This document shows, one piece after another, positions 36,593-46,283 of a stretch of DNA of 64,000 nt. The DNA lies in the NCBI RefSeq assembly GCF_000498395.2, contig NZ_CP010979.1:2108001-2172000 (forward strand), in the 5' to 3' direction. Both the position numbers and the translations under genes were made by a program. Source of the DNA: Pseudomonas putida S13.1.2. Lineage in GTDB: Bacteria > Pseudomonadota > Gammaproteobacteria > Pseudomonadales > Pseudomonadaceae. The notes under the pieces were generated by a model that saw only the letters and a list, made by a program, of their open reading frames with translations, was not told the origin of the DNA and did not search any database. Position 1 is the stretch's first letter, and each line of letters opens with the position of its first letter.

Positions 36593-38854
36593 CTAAACGA
36601 TTGCCGTCGGCCACCATGTCGGAAACATCTGCTGCACGCGGGGCTCGGCGAAGCGTTCATCGATCAACACCAGCACACCACGGTCCTGGTCACCACGGAT
36701 AACCCGGCCAGCCGCCTGGATCACCTTGCGCACCCCCGGATAGAGATAGGCGTAGTCAAAACCCGCACCAAATTGCCGCCCCAGGCGCTGCTTGAACTGC
36801 TCGTTGACCGGGTTGACCTGCGGCAACCCCAAGGTGGCGACAAACGCGCCGATCAGCCGGGTACCTGGTAAATCCACGCCTTCGCCGAACGCACCGCCCA
36901 AAACGGCGAAGCCCACGCCTCTGCCATCGGCGACAAAGCGATCGAGAAACGCCTGGCGCGCCGCCTCATCCATGCCCGGTGCCTGCGCCCACAGCGGAAT
37001 CTGACCATGCCGCTCGGCCAACAGGCCTGCCACCTGCTGCAGGTATTCGAAGCTGCTGAAGAATGCCAGGTAGTTACCGGGCATGCGCTCATACTGTTGG
37101 GCAATCAGCCCAACGATCGGTGCCAGAGACGCTTGGCGCTGCTGGTAACGGGTGGACACCTGGCTGGCAATCCGTACTTCCAGCTGCTCTGCGCGAAACG
37201 GCGCAGCCACTTCCAGCCAGGCGGTATCGGCAGGCATCCCCAGCAAGTCGCTGTAGAAATGCCGCGGGCTCAATGTGGCGGAAAAAAGGGTCACACTGCG
37301 CGCCGCCTGCATGCGGGGTGCCAATAGGCGCGCCGGGGTGACATTGCGCAGGCACAGGGTAGCCAGCCGACGCTTGCGCGGGCCCTGGCGCTGGCTGATG
37401 TCGAACAGAAAGTGCTCATCAAACAGCTCGGCAACCCGGCTGAACTGCAAGGCGTGATAGAAGAACTGCAACACCTGCGGGTCCATGTGCGCGGGCGCCT
37501 GGTTCATCTGCTCCTGAATCAGCCCGATGCACTGCTGCAAGGCGCGCAACAGCCCGTCGGGCAGCGTCTCGCTGGCCTGGTACGGCGCACGCTGCTCTTT
37601 GTACAGCGCATTCCACTGCCGGTTCAGGCGGTCCAGCGCGCTGACCAGCCCAGGCGGTTTGCTCTGGCGCAGGACCAGCAGTTGCCCCTGGTCAAGGCTG
37701 GCGCTGTACATGCCGCGCCCACGCTCGACCAGGTTATGCGCTTCGTCCACCAGCACCGCCACGCGCCACTGGTTGAGCTGGGTCAGGCCGAACAGCAAGG
37801 CATGCGCATCGAAGTAGTAGTTGTAGTCGGCGACCAGCACGTCGACCCAGCGCGCCATTTCCTGGCCCAGGTAGTACGGGCAAACCTGATGGGCCAGGGC
37901 CACTTCGCGCAGGTTGGCACGGTCGAGCAACGGCAGGGCTGCGGCAGCCTCACGCGCTGCCGGCAAGCGGTCGTAAAAGCCGGCGGCCAATGGGCAGGAC
38001 TCACCATGACAGGCCTTGTCCGGGTACTCACAGGCTTTGTCGCGGGCGATCAACTCCAGTGTGCGTAAAGCAGGTTGCGGCGTGGCATCGGTGATCTGGC
38101 GCATGGCATCGAGGGCCAACGCCCGGCCCGGGGTCTTGGCGGTGAGAAAGAACAGCTTGTCCAGCTGCTGCGGCACCATGGCTTTTAGCAGCGGGAACAA
38201 GGTGCCGAGGGTTTTGCCAATGCCGGTGCTGGCCTGGGCCATCAGACAACGACCGGTGCTTACCGCCTTGTACAAGGTTTCGGCCAGCTGCCGCTGACCC
38301 TGGCGGAACTGTGGGTAGGGGAAGCTCAGCGCCTGAAGGCCTTGGTCACGTTCGGCCAGGCGTCGTTGCTGGAGTTGAGCCCAACCTAGAAAGCGCTGGC
38401 ACTGGGTTTCGAAGAAGGCCTGCAATTCAGCCGCCGTAAAGTGTTCGCTGAACAGCGTCTGGTCGTCGCTGTCCACGTCCAGGTATACCAGCGCCACCTC
38501 GATGGCCGGCAGTTGTCGTGCCTGGCACATCAGCCAGCCATAAACCTTGGCCTGCGCCCAGTGCAACTGACGGTGATTGGCCGGTTGACGCGCCAGGTCG
38601 CCACGGTGCGTCTTGATCTCTTCCAGGCGGTTGCTGCCAGGGTCATAACCGTCGGCGCGGCCTCGCACCTTGAGGGTTTCGAACTGGCCTTCAAGGGTGA
38701 TTTCCGACTCGTAGCCCGCAGCCCGCCGTGCCACTACCCGCTGGTGCCCTTCGATGCCCTCCTGGGCGGTGGGCGACGGCGTAAAGCGCAGGTCCAGGTT
38801 GCCGACCTTGGCGCTGAACTCGCACAAAGCACGCACCGCCACGCTGTAACTCAA
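36593..38854 (-). CDS. DinG/Rad3-type helicase with N-terminal PD-(D/E)XK-like domain
   Basis: About 753 residues. The N-terminal 170 residues resemble a Cas4/RecB-like nuclease fold (RGRADGYDPGSNRLEEIKTH, with the D...ExK core). The helicase has Walker A AQASTGIGKTLGTLFPLLKA, four Cys of an Fe-S domain (CEYPDKACHGESCPL, later CPYYL), the DEAH box VDEAHNLVERG, and a C-terminal motif VIRGDQDRGVLVLIDERF. It is of the XPD/DinG/YoaA type, unwinding damaged DNA 5' to 3'. The TTG at 38854 overlaps the FAN1 stop in TTGA, with GGAG nine bases upstream; ATG at 38881 would overlap more and has no site. Confidence 0.88.
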   Translation of the reverse strand: MSYSVAVRALCEFSAKVGNLDLRFTPSPTAQEGIEGHQRVVARRAAGYESEITLEGQFETLKVRGRADGYDPGSNRLEEIKTHRGDLARQPANHRQLHWAQAKVYGWLMCQARQLPAIEVALVYLDVDSDDQTLFSEHFTAAELQAFFETQCQRFLGWAQLQQRRLAERDQGLQALSFPYPQFRQGQRQLAETLYKAVSTGRCLMAQASTGIGKTLGTLFPLLKAMVPQQLDKLFFLTAKTPGRALALDAMRQITDATPQPALRTLELIARDKACEYPDKACHGESCPLAAGFYDRLPAAREAAAALPLLDRANLREVALAHQVCPYYLGQEMARWVDVLVADYNYYFDAHALLFGLTQLNQWRVAVLVDEAHNLVERGRGMYSASLDQGQLLVLRQSKPPGLVSALDRLNRQWNALYKEQRAPYQASETLPDGLLRALQQCIGLIQEQMNQAPAHMDPQVLQFFYHALQFSRVAELFDEHFLFDISQRQGPRKRRLATLCLRNVTPARLLAPRMQAARSVTLFSATLSPRHFYSDLLGMPADTAWLEVAAPFRAEQLEVRIASQVSTRYQQRQASLAPIVGLIAQQYERMPGNYLAFFSSFEYLQQVAGLLAERHGQIPLWAQAPGMDEAARQAFLDRFVADGRGVGFAVLGGAFGEGVDLPGTRLIGAFVATLGLPQVNPVNEQFKQRLGRQFGAGFDYAYLYPGVRKVIQAAGRVIRGDQDRGVLVLIDERFAEPRVQQMFPTWWPTAIV

Positions 38855-40500
38855 GGCGCTTCGCTCCAACGCACATGGCACACCGCAACGGGCAGGCCGT
38901 GTTGCCTGCAGAATTCCAGCCAGCGCAGCTGGTTGTCCTGCAGGCGGTCACCGGGCCCCTTGACCTCAACCATGCGGTAACGCCCCTGCTCGGGCCAGAA
39001 CTGGATCAGGTCAGGCATGCCCGCGCGGTTGCTGCGGATATCCTGCAACAGGCGCAGGAAGCACTGTTTCAGCTGGGCAGCCGGCAAGCACGCCAAGGCC
39101 TGTTCCAGCAGTTCCTCGCTGAGCATGGACCAGAACACGAACGGCGACTGCAGGCCCTGCTTGCCCTTGTAGCAGTTGAGAATCGCCTGGCGATGGCTGC
39201 CATCGTCGAGCCGCCCCAGGCAGAGATCGAACAGCGCGCTGCGCCGTTGCTGGAAGTCACTGTCGTGCAGATCCTGTGGCGCAGCCTGGAACGGGTTGAA
39301 AAATGCGCCGGGCACCGGGGCAAAGATCGCCTCCCAGCACAACAGGCCAAACAGGCTGTTGAACAACGTGTTCTCCACGTAATGCGCCTGGCCACCTTCT
39401 TGCGCCAGGTGTTGACGCACCGCCTCTTCAACACCCAGCGCAGCGTGCTCGCGGGGCAGCTCGAGCTCGATCAGCTCCAGCGGCGTGGCACGCTGGCGCC
39501 GCTGTGGCGGGCCGCCAAGCTTGCGCGCCAGGCGTGGCAGCATCCGTTCCAGTGCCTGCACTTCCAGCGCGTTGGCCGGTGCCGCCGCGAGCTGTAGTGC
39601 CAGCGCATGGGCCTGGGGCCACTGCTCAGTGCGCTCAAGCACCCGCACCTGGCGAATGCGTGCCTGGGCATGGCTGCACTGGCCGTACACTGCCATGGCC
39701 TGGTCCCACTCCCCCAGGCGCTCGCATTGCTGCCCCAGGGCGAACTGCAGGCGCGCATGGCGGCGGGCCAGCCACGGGTTGTCACTGTGCAGGCCCTGCA
39801 GGGTACCCAGAATCGACACGGGTTCGTCGCCCTGCTCCAGCCGCTCGGCGCACTGGTGCAAGGCCATGGCCAGGTCGACTTCGGCACGTTGCTGCAGGGC
39901 TCGCGAGCCCGTGCTGAATGGCACCTGCTCGTAACGCAGCACACCGAGGTCGGCGAGGACGAACTCTGACCAGTCCTGGTACAGGTTGCCGAAGAACAAC
40001 AGGCGCATGCGGTCGCACAAGGGTTGCAGGCACCACTGGAGGATGCGCACCTCGCTGTCGGGAAACCATTCGGCCAGTGACCGGGCCAGCAGCCCCAGCG
40101 GTTGCAGCTGTGCCAACAGCTCATGCTTGGCGGCACGCGGGCGGCTCAGTTGCCGGGCGAAGCAGCGGGCCAGTTCGTCTTTGCGCAGCAAGGCGAACAG
40201 CTGTTCCAGGCCCAGTTGCTCGGGTTCCCGCACCCAGCCGAGTTTCTGCAAAGGCTGCAGCGCCAGCGCCGTATCGCCGATTTCGGCGTAGTCGAGCCGG
40301 TCGCTGCGAAACAGCTCGCCTTTGCGCATGACCATGCGCACCATCAAGGCCTGGGTTGGCGCTTGCAGTTGATTGAAGGCACGGATGAAGGCCAGTTCCT
40401 GGCCATCGAGCAGGTCCTGGTAGCGCTGTTCGACCCACAGCACTACCTGGCGGAAGTTATGCAGGTAGTAGAACGGGTCGTCGACGGAATGGGCGATCAC
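38851..40500 (-). CDS. FAN1-family VRR-NUC structure-specific nuclease
   Basis: A 549-residue protein. It has an N-terminal SAP-like region (NFRQVVLWVEQRYQDLLDGQ), a central helical TPR-like part (about 200-330), and the C-terminal VRR-NUC domain. The catalytic core is MPDLIQFWPEQGRYRMVEVK, with GPGDRLQDNQLRWLEF after it (Asp, Glu-x-Lys and Gln). Bacterial FAN1 is known from P. aeruginosa and cuts 5' flaps and interstrand crosslink intermediates. It is cotranscribed with the helicase, which argues that they repair the same lesions. Confidence 0.9.
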   Translation of the reverse strand: MIAHSVDDPFYYLHNFRQVVLWVEQRYQDLLDGQELAFIRAFNQLQAPTQALMVRMVMRKGELFRSDRLDYAEIGDTALALQPLQKLGWVREPEQLGLEQLFALLRKDELARCFARQLSRPRAAKHELLAQLQPLGLLARSLAEWFPDSEVRILQWCLQPLCDRMRLLFFGNLYQDWSEFVLADLGVLRYEQVPFSTGSRALQQRAEVDLAMALHQCAERLEQGDEPVSILGTLQGLHSDNPWLARRHARLQFALGQQCERLGEWDQAMAVYGQCSHAQARIRQVRVLERTEQWPQAHALALQLAAAPANALEVQALERMLPRLARKLGGPPQRRQRATPLELIELELPREHAALGVEEAVRQHLAQEGGQAHYVENTLFNSLFGLLCWEAIFAPVPGAFFNPFQAAPQDLHDSDFQQRRSALFDLCLGRLDDGSHRQAILNCYKGKQGLQSPFVFWSMLSEELLEQALACLPAAQLKQCFLRLLQDIRSNRAGMPDLIQFWPEQGRYRMVEVKGPGDRLQDNQLRWLEFCRQHGLPVAVCHVRWSEAP

Positions 40501-40591
40501 GGGCGGAGGTCAGGTTGCGGTAACAGGCACTGTTTATACATACAGATAACCATGCCTGACAAGAGCCGTGGGTCAGTCCGTTGGCGCTTTG

Positions 40592-40706
40592 TGTAGGAGC
40601 GGCCTTGTGTCGCGATGGGCTGCGCAGCAGCCCCGGCAATTTCTGCTGCGAAGCTGGAATCCTGGGACCGCGTTGCGGTCCATCGCGACACAAGGCCGCT
40701 CCTACA
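40592..40706. repeat. REP-like inverted repeat (TGTAGGAGCGGCC family)
   Basis: TGTAGGAGCGGCCTTGTGTC and its complement near 40706 form a long stem with an inner imperfect repeat (GGGCTGCGCAGCAGCCC and others). It belongs to a second palindrome class, differing from the GTGGGAGC type elsewhere. It lies between the FAN1 gene start and the end of the transporter gene. Confidence 0.88.
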
Positions 40707-40728
40707 GGGATTACGTGACGTTTCCAGG

Positions 40729-42039
40729 CTACTTGGTTGCCGGGACCATCTCCCCTGCTTCGACCTTGGCACTGCCAATCGGCGCCTGCAGCAACAGGAA
40801 GTACGCCACCGCCGAGCACAACGCCACCACCGCACTGATCATGAACGCCGTGGTGAACGAGCCCGAGTACTGGATACTGAAGCCGGTAGCGATCGGCGCC
40901 ACGGAGCCGGCAATGTAGCCGCCGAAGTTCTGGATCGAGCCAAACGAGGCCACGCGCTGGCTGTCGACGATGGTGTTGACGATCATCCAGACAGTGGCAC
41001 TGGCCATGTTGATGCTGAACAGCGCCAGGCACAGCAGTATCACGCAGCCTGTCAGGCCAGTGACGAACGACAGCGGCAAGGTGAACAGCGCCGCCAGTAC
41101 CAAGCCGGTGATGACGCTGAACTTGCGGCTGCCCAGCACGCTCATGCCACGCTTCACCAGCCAGTCGCAGAAGCGGCCCGCAACGATTGTACCCGCTGCA
41201 CCAAAGCCGTACGCCAGCGACACTACCCAGGCGGTCTTGTACAGGTCCAGGCCGTGTTCACGCTCGAAGTACCCCGGCAACCAGGTCAGGTGCAGCCACA
41301 GCATGTAGATCACACCCATGAAACCCAGCACCGCACCCCAGGTGCTGCGGTGCTTGAACAGGTCGAGCCAGCCGGCGAAGTACGAGGCCTTGGGCGCGTG
41401 CACAGGGGCCGCCGGGGCCTCGTGCTCACCTGGCAGCGGCTTGCCTTCGGCCGCCAGTTCCGCCAGGTAACGCGCCTTGCTCTTGTAGAACGTCAGCCAG
41501 CACACCGCCAGCACCACGCCGATCACGCCGGTAATGATGAACATGCCGCGCCAGCCGAAGTTGACCATGAACAGCGTCAGCAAGGGCGGCGCCAGGCACG
41601 GGCCCAGGCAGGTCGACGACCAGACCACGCCGGTCGGGGTGCCGCGTTCGTTGGCATCGAACCACTCCGACAGGGCTTTGGCCGCCGACGGGAACATCGG
41701 TGCCTCGCCAATGCCCAGCAACACCCGCAGGCCCATGAACCCGGCAAAGCTGTTGACCATGCCAAACGCCGCCTGGGCCACCGACCAGCCCAGCAGCGAG
41801 GCGCCGAGGGCGACCTTGCTGCCCAGGCGGTCGATGATCATGCCCATTGGCAACTGGGCAAAGGCATAGGCAATGGAAAACGCCGACAACAGGATGCCCA
41901 TCTGCGAAGGGCTGATCATCATGTCTTTCTGGATGGAGGTATTGGCAATCGATAGCGCACTGCGGTCCAGGTAGTTGACGATGCCGATCAGCAGCAGGAA
42001 CACGACGGTTATGCGCTGGTACTTCTTCATAGGGTTCAT
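40729..42039 (-). CDS. MFS sugar-acid transporter (GudP/GarP-like, ACS family)
   Basis: A 436-residue transporter with twelve segments. LIGIVNYLDRSALSIANTSI in segment 1, LPMGMIIDRLGSKVALGASL in loop 2-3 and LRVLLGIGEAPMFPSAAKAL in segment 4 match GudP/GarP, the glucarate/galactarate carriers. It is last in a - strand operon with FAH, Ldh_2 and UxaA-family enzymes. AAAGGT precedes the ATG. Confidence 0.88.
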   Translation of the reverse strand: MNPMKKYQRITVVFLLLIGIVNYLDRSALSIANTSIQKDMMISPSQMGILLSAFSIAYAFAQLPMGMIIDRLGSKVALGASLLGWSVAQAAFGMVNSFAGFMGLRVLLGIGEAPMFPSAAKALSEWFDANERGTPTGVVWSSTCLGPCLAPPLLTLFMVNFGWRGMFIITGVIGVVLAVCWLTFYKSKARYLAELAAEGKPLPGEHEAPAAPVHAPKASYFAGWLDLFKHRSTWGAVLGFMGVIYMLWLHLTWLPGYFEREHGLDLYKTAWVVSLAYGFGAAGTIVAGRFCDWLVKRGMSVLGSRKFSVITGLVLAALFTLPLSFVTGLTGCVILLCLALFSINMASATVWMIVNTIVDSQRVASFGSIQNFGGYIAGSVAPIATGFSIQYSGSFTTAFMISAVVALCSAVAYFLLLQAPIGSAKVEAGEMVPATK

Positions 42040-42129
42040 GTGTCGACCTTTATTATTATTGTTGCCGCGCTGTCAGCGCCTTGGCGATCCATCGATACTG
42101 CCGCGCCCCTCCCTGGCGCAGCGTATTGC

Positions 42130-43347
42130 TCAGGGCCGGCGTGCGGTGGCTGCAACCTCCAGCAGGCCACGTCGGCCAAGGTTGTCGATCAACGCCCGCA
42201 GGCCAAACGCCCACTGCGGTGCCTGGTCGCTGGTGGTCACGCGGTTGCACAGGGTACCCAGTTGCGGGTTGCTGATGGTCACAACATCGCCCGGCTTGTG
42301 GGTAAAGCCATTGCCTGGCTGGTCACGGTCCTGCTTGGGGGCGAACAGGGTGCCGAGGAAGAGCACCATGCCGTCGGGGTACTGATGGTTTTCGTTTAGG
42401 GTTTGCTGCACCAGGTCTTGCGGGTCGCGACTGATCTGGCGCATGGAACTGCGGCCAGACAGGATGAAACCGTCCTCGCCTTCAACGCGCAGGTCTACTT
42501 CAGCGTTGCGCACATCGTCGAGGCCGAAGCTTTCGTCAAACAGCCGCAGCAGCGGGCCCAGTGCGGTGGAGGCATTGTTGTCCTTGGCCTTGGACAGCAG
42601 CAAGGCGCTACGCCCTTCGAAATCACGCAGGTTGACGTCGTTGCCGAGCATCGCGCCCTTGATGCTGCCATCGCTGGACACCGCCAGCACCACTTCCGGC
42701 TCCGGGTTGTTCCAGCTGGACTTGGGGTGGATGCCGATAGCGGCACCGTGGCCAACCGCCGACAGCGGCTGGGCCTTGGTGAACACCTCGGCATCCGGGC
42801 CAATGCCCACCTCCAGGTATTGCGACCACAGGCCCTGCTCCACCAGCACCTTGCGCAGCGCTTCGGCCTGCGCCGAGCCGGGCACGATCTGCGACAGGTC
42901 TGCGCCGATGCGGCTGGCCAGGGTGTCACGGATGGCATCGGCCTTGGCCGGGTCGCCCTTGGCCTGCTCTTCCACCACACGTTCCAGCAGGCTGGTGGCG
43001 AAGGTTACGCCAGCGGCCTTCACCGCCTGCAAGTCGATAGGCGCCAGCAGCCATGGCTGACGCGGGTCGCGCTGGGCGGGGTCGCTGTTGTCCAGCAACA
43101 CCGATAGCGCCACCAGCGGTTCGGCCAGCGGCAAGGCGCGCAGGTAGGCGACCGGGTCGGCCACTTCAAGCAGGGCCGAGACAGTCGCCACGTAGGTGCT
43201 GATGTCGTAGACCGCGCCGGCTTTCACCAGCACCACCGCCGGCCCCTGGTCCGCCAGCCACACCCGCCCTACCCAGCTGCCGCTGTCGAACACACTGGCA
43301 TCCTGGCTCAGCGGCAGCGGTTGATTGGCGTTCGATCGATCAGTCAT
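42130..43347 (-). CDS. Fumarylacetoacetate hydrolase-family protein (keto-deoxy-acid enzyme)
   Basis: A 405-residue protein with a C-terminal FAH domain. Motifs include SSWNNPEPEVVLAVSSDGSI (the E-x-E metal site), GAMLGNDVNLRDFEGRSALL and the closing HKPGDVVTISNPQLGTLCNR. In aldonate catabolism such enzymes either dehydrate 2-keto-3-deoxy acids or cleave 2,4-diketo-3-deoxy acids. Which one applies cannot be told from sequence. The ATG at 43347 follows AAGGG; the in-frame ATG at 43371 overlaps the next gene. Confidence 0.82.
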   Translation of the reverse strand: MTDRSNANQPLPLSQDASVFDSGSWVGRVWLADQGPAVVLVKAGAVYDISTYVATVSALLEVADPVAYLRALPLAEPLVALSVLLDNSDPAQRDPRQPWLLAPIDLQAVKAAGVTFATSLLERVVEEQAKGDPAKADAIRDTLASRIGADLSQIVPGSAQAEALRKVLVEQGLWSQYLEVGIGPDAEVFTKAQPLSAVGHGAAIGIHPKSSWNNPEPEVVLAVSSDGSIKGAMLGNDVNLRDFEGRSALLLSKAKDNNASTALGPLLRLFDESFGLDDVRNAEVDLRVEGEDGFILSGRSSMRQISRDPQDLVQQTLNENHQYPDGMVLFLGTLFAPKQDRDQPGNGFTHKPGDVVTISNPQLGTLCNRVTTSDQAPQWAFGLRALIDNLGRRGLLEVAATARRP

Positions 43348-43367
43348 CTGTGTACCCTTACTGTGCA

Positions 43368-44426
43368 TCATTGGGAAAGTGCCGGCAGTTGCAGTTGGCC
43401 GGCCAGGCGATCAAGGTCAGCCAGCAGCTGTGGCGAGAGGCTCACGCCCTGCTGCAGGGCCTGGCGGCGCAGGGCAAGGCCAGCCTGCCCAGGCAAGCGC
43501 ACCGGGCGCGCAGGGTCGAGCGGGCGGCTGGCGAGTACCAGTCGGCCCAGGAAGCTGGTTTCATCGGTGAACGCTTCCAGGCCGCCGAAGAAGCGCGGGT
43601 CGATGACCACGGCGGTGGCCGAGGCGCCCCACTGCTCAGGGGCATCCTTGCGCCCATGGCCGGCCAGGCCGGACGTCAGGGCTTCGACCAGCAGCGCCAG
43701 GGCAAAGCCTTTGTGGCCAAAGGCCTGGCCGCCGAGGGGCAGGATGCTGCCTTGCGGGCGGGTAAAGAAATCGACCGGGTCGTCGCTCAGCTGCCCGTCA
43801 TTGCTCACCAGTACCGGGTGCGGCAGGCGGCTGCCGGCATCGCGGCATTGGCCAACCAGCCCGAGGGTAACGGTAGACATGCTCACGTCCAGCAGGATCG
43901 GCTCGCCTTGGGTCGGGATACCGGCAGCAATCGGGTTCGGGGTGTAGATGGGGTCGATACCACCATGGGCGCAAACCAGCCCTACCGAGGGGTCCGACGA
44001 GTAGACCATGGCCACCAGGCCCTGGTCGGTAAAGGGCTTGAGATAGGCTGCCAGGCAGCCAATGTGCGAAGCGCGGCGCACCACCGCAATGCCGATGCCC
44101 TGCGCAGTCGCACCTTTTGCCGCGCAGTCCAGGGCACGGCTGACGCAGTAAGGCCCCAACAGGTAGTGGCCATCGAACACGCTGGAAATGCCACTGTCCG
44201 ACACCTGTTCCAGTACCTGTGCACGGGCCTTGACCTTGCCTTCCTGCATGCCACCGATGTAGCGGCTGACCAGGTTCAGGCCGTGGGTACGGTGCCCAAG
44301 CAGTTCACCTTCGAGGAGTACCCGGGTCACCACCTGGGCGACTTCGGCATCGGCACCGGCCCTTTCGAACAGCCGCTCGACAAAGGTGGTGAGCGCTTGC
44401 ACGTTGAAATGTGTGGCTTGAGTCAT
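43368..44426 (-). CDS. Malate/L-lactate dehydrogenase-family (Ldh_2) oxidoreductase
   Basis: A 352-residue protein of the Ldh_2 (malate/ureidoglycolate/2,3-diketogulonate dehydrogenase) family. It starts with FNVQALTTFVERLFERAGAD and has GHRTHGLNLVSRYIGGMQEG (substrate His). VVRRASHIGCLAAYLKPFTD and VCAHGGIDPIYTPNPIAAGI bind NAD(P). The likely reaction is interconversion of a 2-hydroxy and a 2-oxo acid. It sits between the UxaA-family dehydratase and the FAH-family gene. Confidence 0.87.
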   Translation of the reverse strand: MTQATHFNVQALTTFVERLFERAGADAEVAQVVTRVLLEGELLGHRTHGLNLVSRYIGGMQEGKVKARAQVLEQVSDSGISSVFDGHYLLGPYCVSRALDCAAKGATAQGIGIAVVRRASHIGCLAAYLKPFTDQGLVAMVYSSDPSVGLVCAHGGIDPIYTPNPIAAGIPTQGEPILLDVSMSTVTLGLVGQCRDAGSRLPHPVLVSNDGQLSDDPVDFFTRPQGSILPLGGQAFGHKGFALALLVEALTSGLAGHGRKDAPEQWGASATAVVIDPRFFGGLEAFTDETSFLGRLVLASRPLDPARPVRLPGQAGLALRRQALQQGVSLSPQLLADLDRLAGQLQLPALSQ

Positions 44427-44460
44427 TGTTGTTATCTCGTAAGGGGACAGTAGCGGTCAA

Positions 44461-46002
44461 TCAGGTCACTGCGCCGATCTGCCAGGGCACGAACTCGTTC
44501 TGCCCATACCCGTGCTGTTCGCTCTTGCTGCGTTCCCCGGACGCAATGCGCAGCATCTGCTCGAAGATGTACGCGCCACGCTCCTCGATACTGGTGGAGC
44601 CGTCGGCAATCCCGCCGCAGTTGACGTCCATGTCCTCTTCCTGGTGTTCAAACACCCGGTTGTTGGTCGCCAGCTTGATCGACGGCGCCGGCGCGCAGCC
44701 GTACGCCGAGCCACGCCCGGTGGTGAAGGCGATCAGGTTGGCCCCGCCGGCCACCTGGCCAGTGGCCGAGACCGGGTCGTAACCGGGGGTGTCCATGAAC
44801 ACCAGGCCTTGGGCACGCACAGCTTCGGCGTACTGGTACACGTCGACCAGGTTGCTAGACCCTGCCTTGGCCACAGCACCCAGCGACTTTTCGAGGATGG
44901 TCGTCAGGCCCCCGGCCTTGTTGCCGGCCGACGGGTTGTTGTTCAGCTCGGCATTCATGCGCTGGCAGTAGTCTTCCCACCAGCGGATGCGCGCCACCAG
45001 CTTTTCGCCGACCTCACGGCTGACCGCGCGACGTGTCAGCAAGTGCTCGGCGCCGTAGATTTCCGGGGTTTCGGACAGGATGGCGGTACCACCGGCCGCC
45101 ACCAGGCGATCCACGGCGTTGCCCAGTGCCGGGTTGGCGGTAATACCGGAGTAGCCATCAGAGCCGCCACATTGCAGGCCGACCACCAGATGCCGTGCGC
45201 TGACCGGTTGGCGTTGGACATGGTTGGCCTCGGCCAGCAGGCTGCGGACCTGCTCGATGCCGGCAGCGATGGTTTTCGACGTGCCACCGATGCCCTGGAT
45301 GGTGAAGGTGCGCAGCTGCGCACTGGCTTGCAACCCCTGGGTTTCCAGCAGGCTTTCTATCTGGTTGGTTTCGCAGCCCAGGCCAATGATGAGTACGGCA
45401 GCAAAGTTGGGGTGCACGGCGTACCCTGCCAGGGTGCGGCGCAGCAGGCCAAGGGCTTCGCCGCCGGGGTCCACTGCGCAACCGGCACCGTGGGTCAGGG
45501 CGACCACGCCGTCGATGTTCGGGTAGTCGGCAAGCACCTCGGGGTGAATGTCACGGCGGAAATGGTCGGCCACAGCCCGGGCCACGGTCGCCGAGCAGTT
45601 CACCGAGGTGAGAATGCCGATGTAATTACGGGTGGCAACACGCCCACCGGCGCGCACGATGCCCTGGAACTGAGCTTCGGTACCAGGCTGGCTGCGCGTG
45701 TCCACACCAAAGGCATAGTCGCGAGCGAAATCACCCATCTGCACGTTGTGCACATGTACGTGGTCGCCGGCATCAATGGCCTGCGAAGCAAAACCGATAA
45801 TCTGCCCGTATCGGCGCAGCGGCTGGCCCTGCTCCACGCGTTCGGTCGCGAGTTTGTGGCCGGAGGGAATCGGCTGACGCACGGTAATCGCCTCGGCATC
45901 CAGATGCAGGCCTTGCGGCAAGGCCTGGCGGGCGATAAGCACGTTGTCCAGCGGGTTGAGGCGGATGACGGCAAGGTCACCGGACTTGGCAATCAGTTGC
46001 AT
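44461..46002 (-). CDS. UxaA/GarD-family sugar-acid dehydratase
   Basis: A 513-residue protein combining the N-terminal SAF domain (about 1-90, with HVHNVQMGDFARDYAF) and the large UxaA core. Family motifs are VATRNYIGILTSVNCSATVA, ALTHGAGCAVDPGG, GLQCGGSDGYSGITANPALG and FMDTPGYDPVSATGQVAGGA. The final DMDVNCGGIADG segment is the iron-ligand region. It is the first gene of the operon and probably removes water from galactarate or a related aldarate/aldonate. Altronate dehydratase is the main alternative. Confidence 0.88.
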   Translation of the reverse strand: MQLIAKSGDLAVIRLNPLDNVLIARQALPQGLHLDAEAITVRQPIPSGHKLATERVEQGQPLRRYGQIIGFASQAIDAGDHVHVHNVQMGDFARDYAFGVDTRSQPGTEAQFQGIVRAGGRVATRNYIGILTSVNCSATVARAVADHFRRDIHPEVLADYPNIDGVVALTHGAGCAVDPGGEALGLLRRTLAGYAVHPNFAAVLIIGLGCETNQIESLLETQGLQASAQLRTFTIQGIGGTSKTIAAGIEQVRSLLAEANHVQRQPVSARHLVVGLQCGGSDGYSGITANPALGNAVDRLVAAGGTAILSETPEIYGAEHLLTRRAVSREVGEKLVARIRWWEDYCQRMNAELNNNPSAGNKAGGLTTILEKSLGAVAKAGSSNLVDVYQYAEAVRAQGLVFMDTPGYDPVSATGQVAGGANLIAFTTGRGSAYGCAPAPSIKLATNNRVFEHQEEDMDVNCGGIADGSTSIEERGAYIFEQMLRIASGERSKSEQHGYGQNEFVPWQIGAVT

Positions 46003-46162
46003 GGGACCTCTCAGGGCGGTGCGGCGGGCTTCTTGTTATGGCTGTTGCCACTGTATGAAGCCTTGCCCAGCATTCCCAATGAGATGATCCGATCAAGCGA
46101 TAACCAGACGTTATCGCAAGAGGATTTCGATGTGTGATCTTCAATCGCCTGTAAGACCGACA

Positions 46163-46277
46163 GGGCCGCTTCGCAGCCCATCGCAGGCAAGCCAGCTCCC
46201 ACAGGGACCGCACCACCCGGAAGGCCTCGCAATACCTGTGGGAGCTGGCTTGCCTGCGATGGGCTGCGCAGCGGCCC
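46163..46277. repeat. REP inverted-repeat pair
   Basis: GGGCCGCTTCGCAGCCCATC and the GATGGGCTGCGCAGCGGCCC complement enclose the GCAAGCCAGCTCCCACAG core on each side; arms of about 42 bases. It separates the LysR gene at 46284 from the UxaA-family operon. Confidence 0.9.
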
Positions 46278-46283
46278 CCGTTT

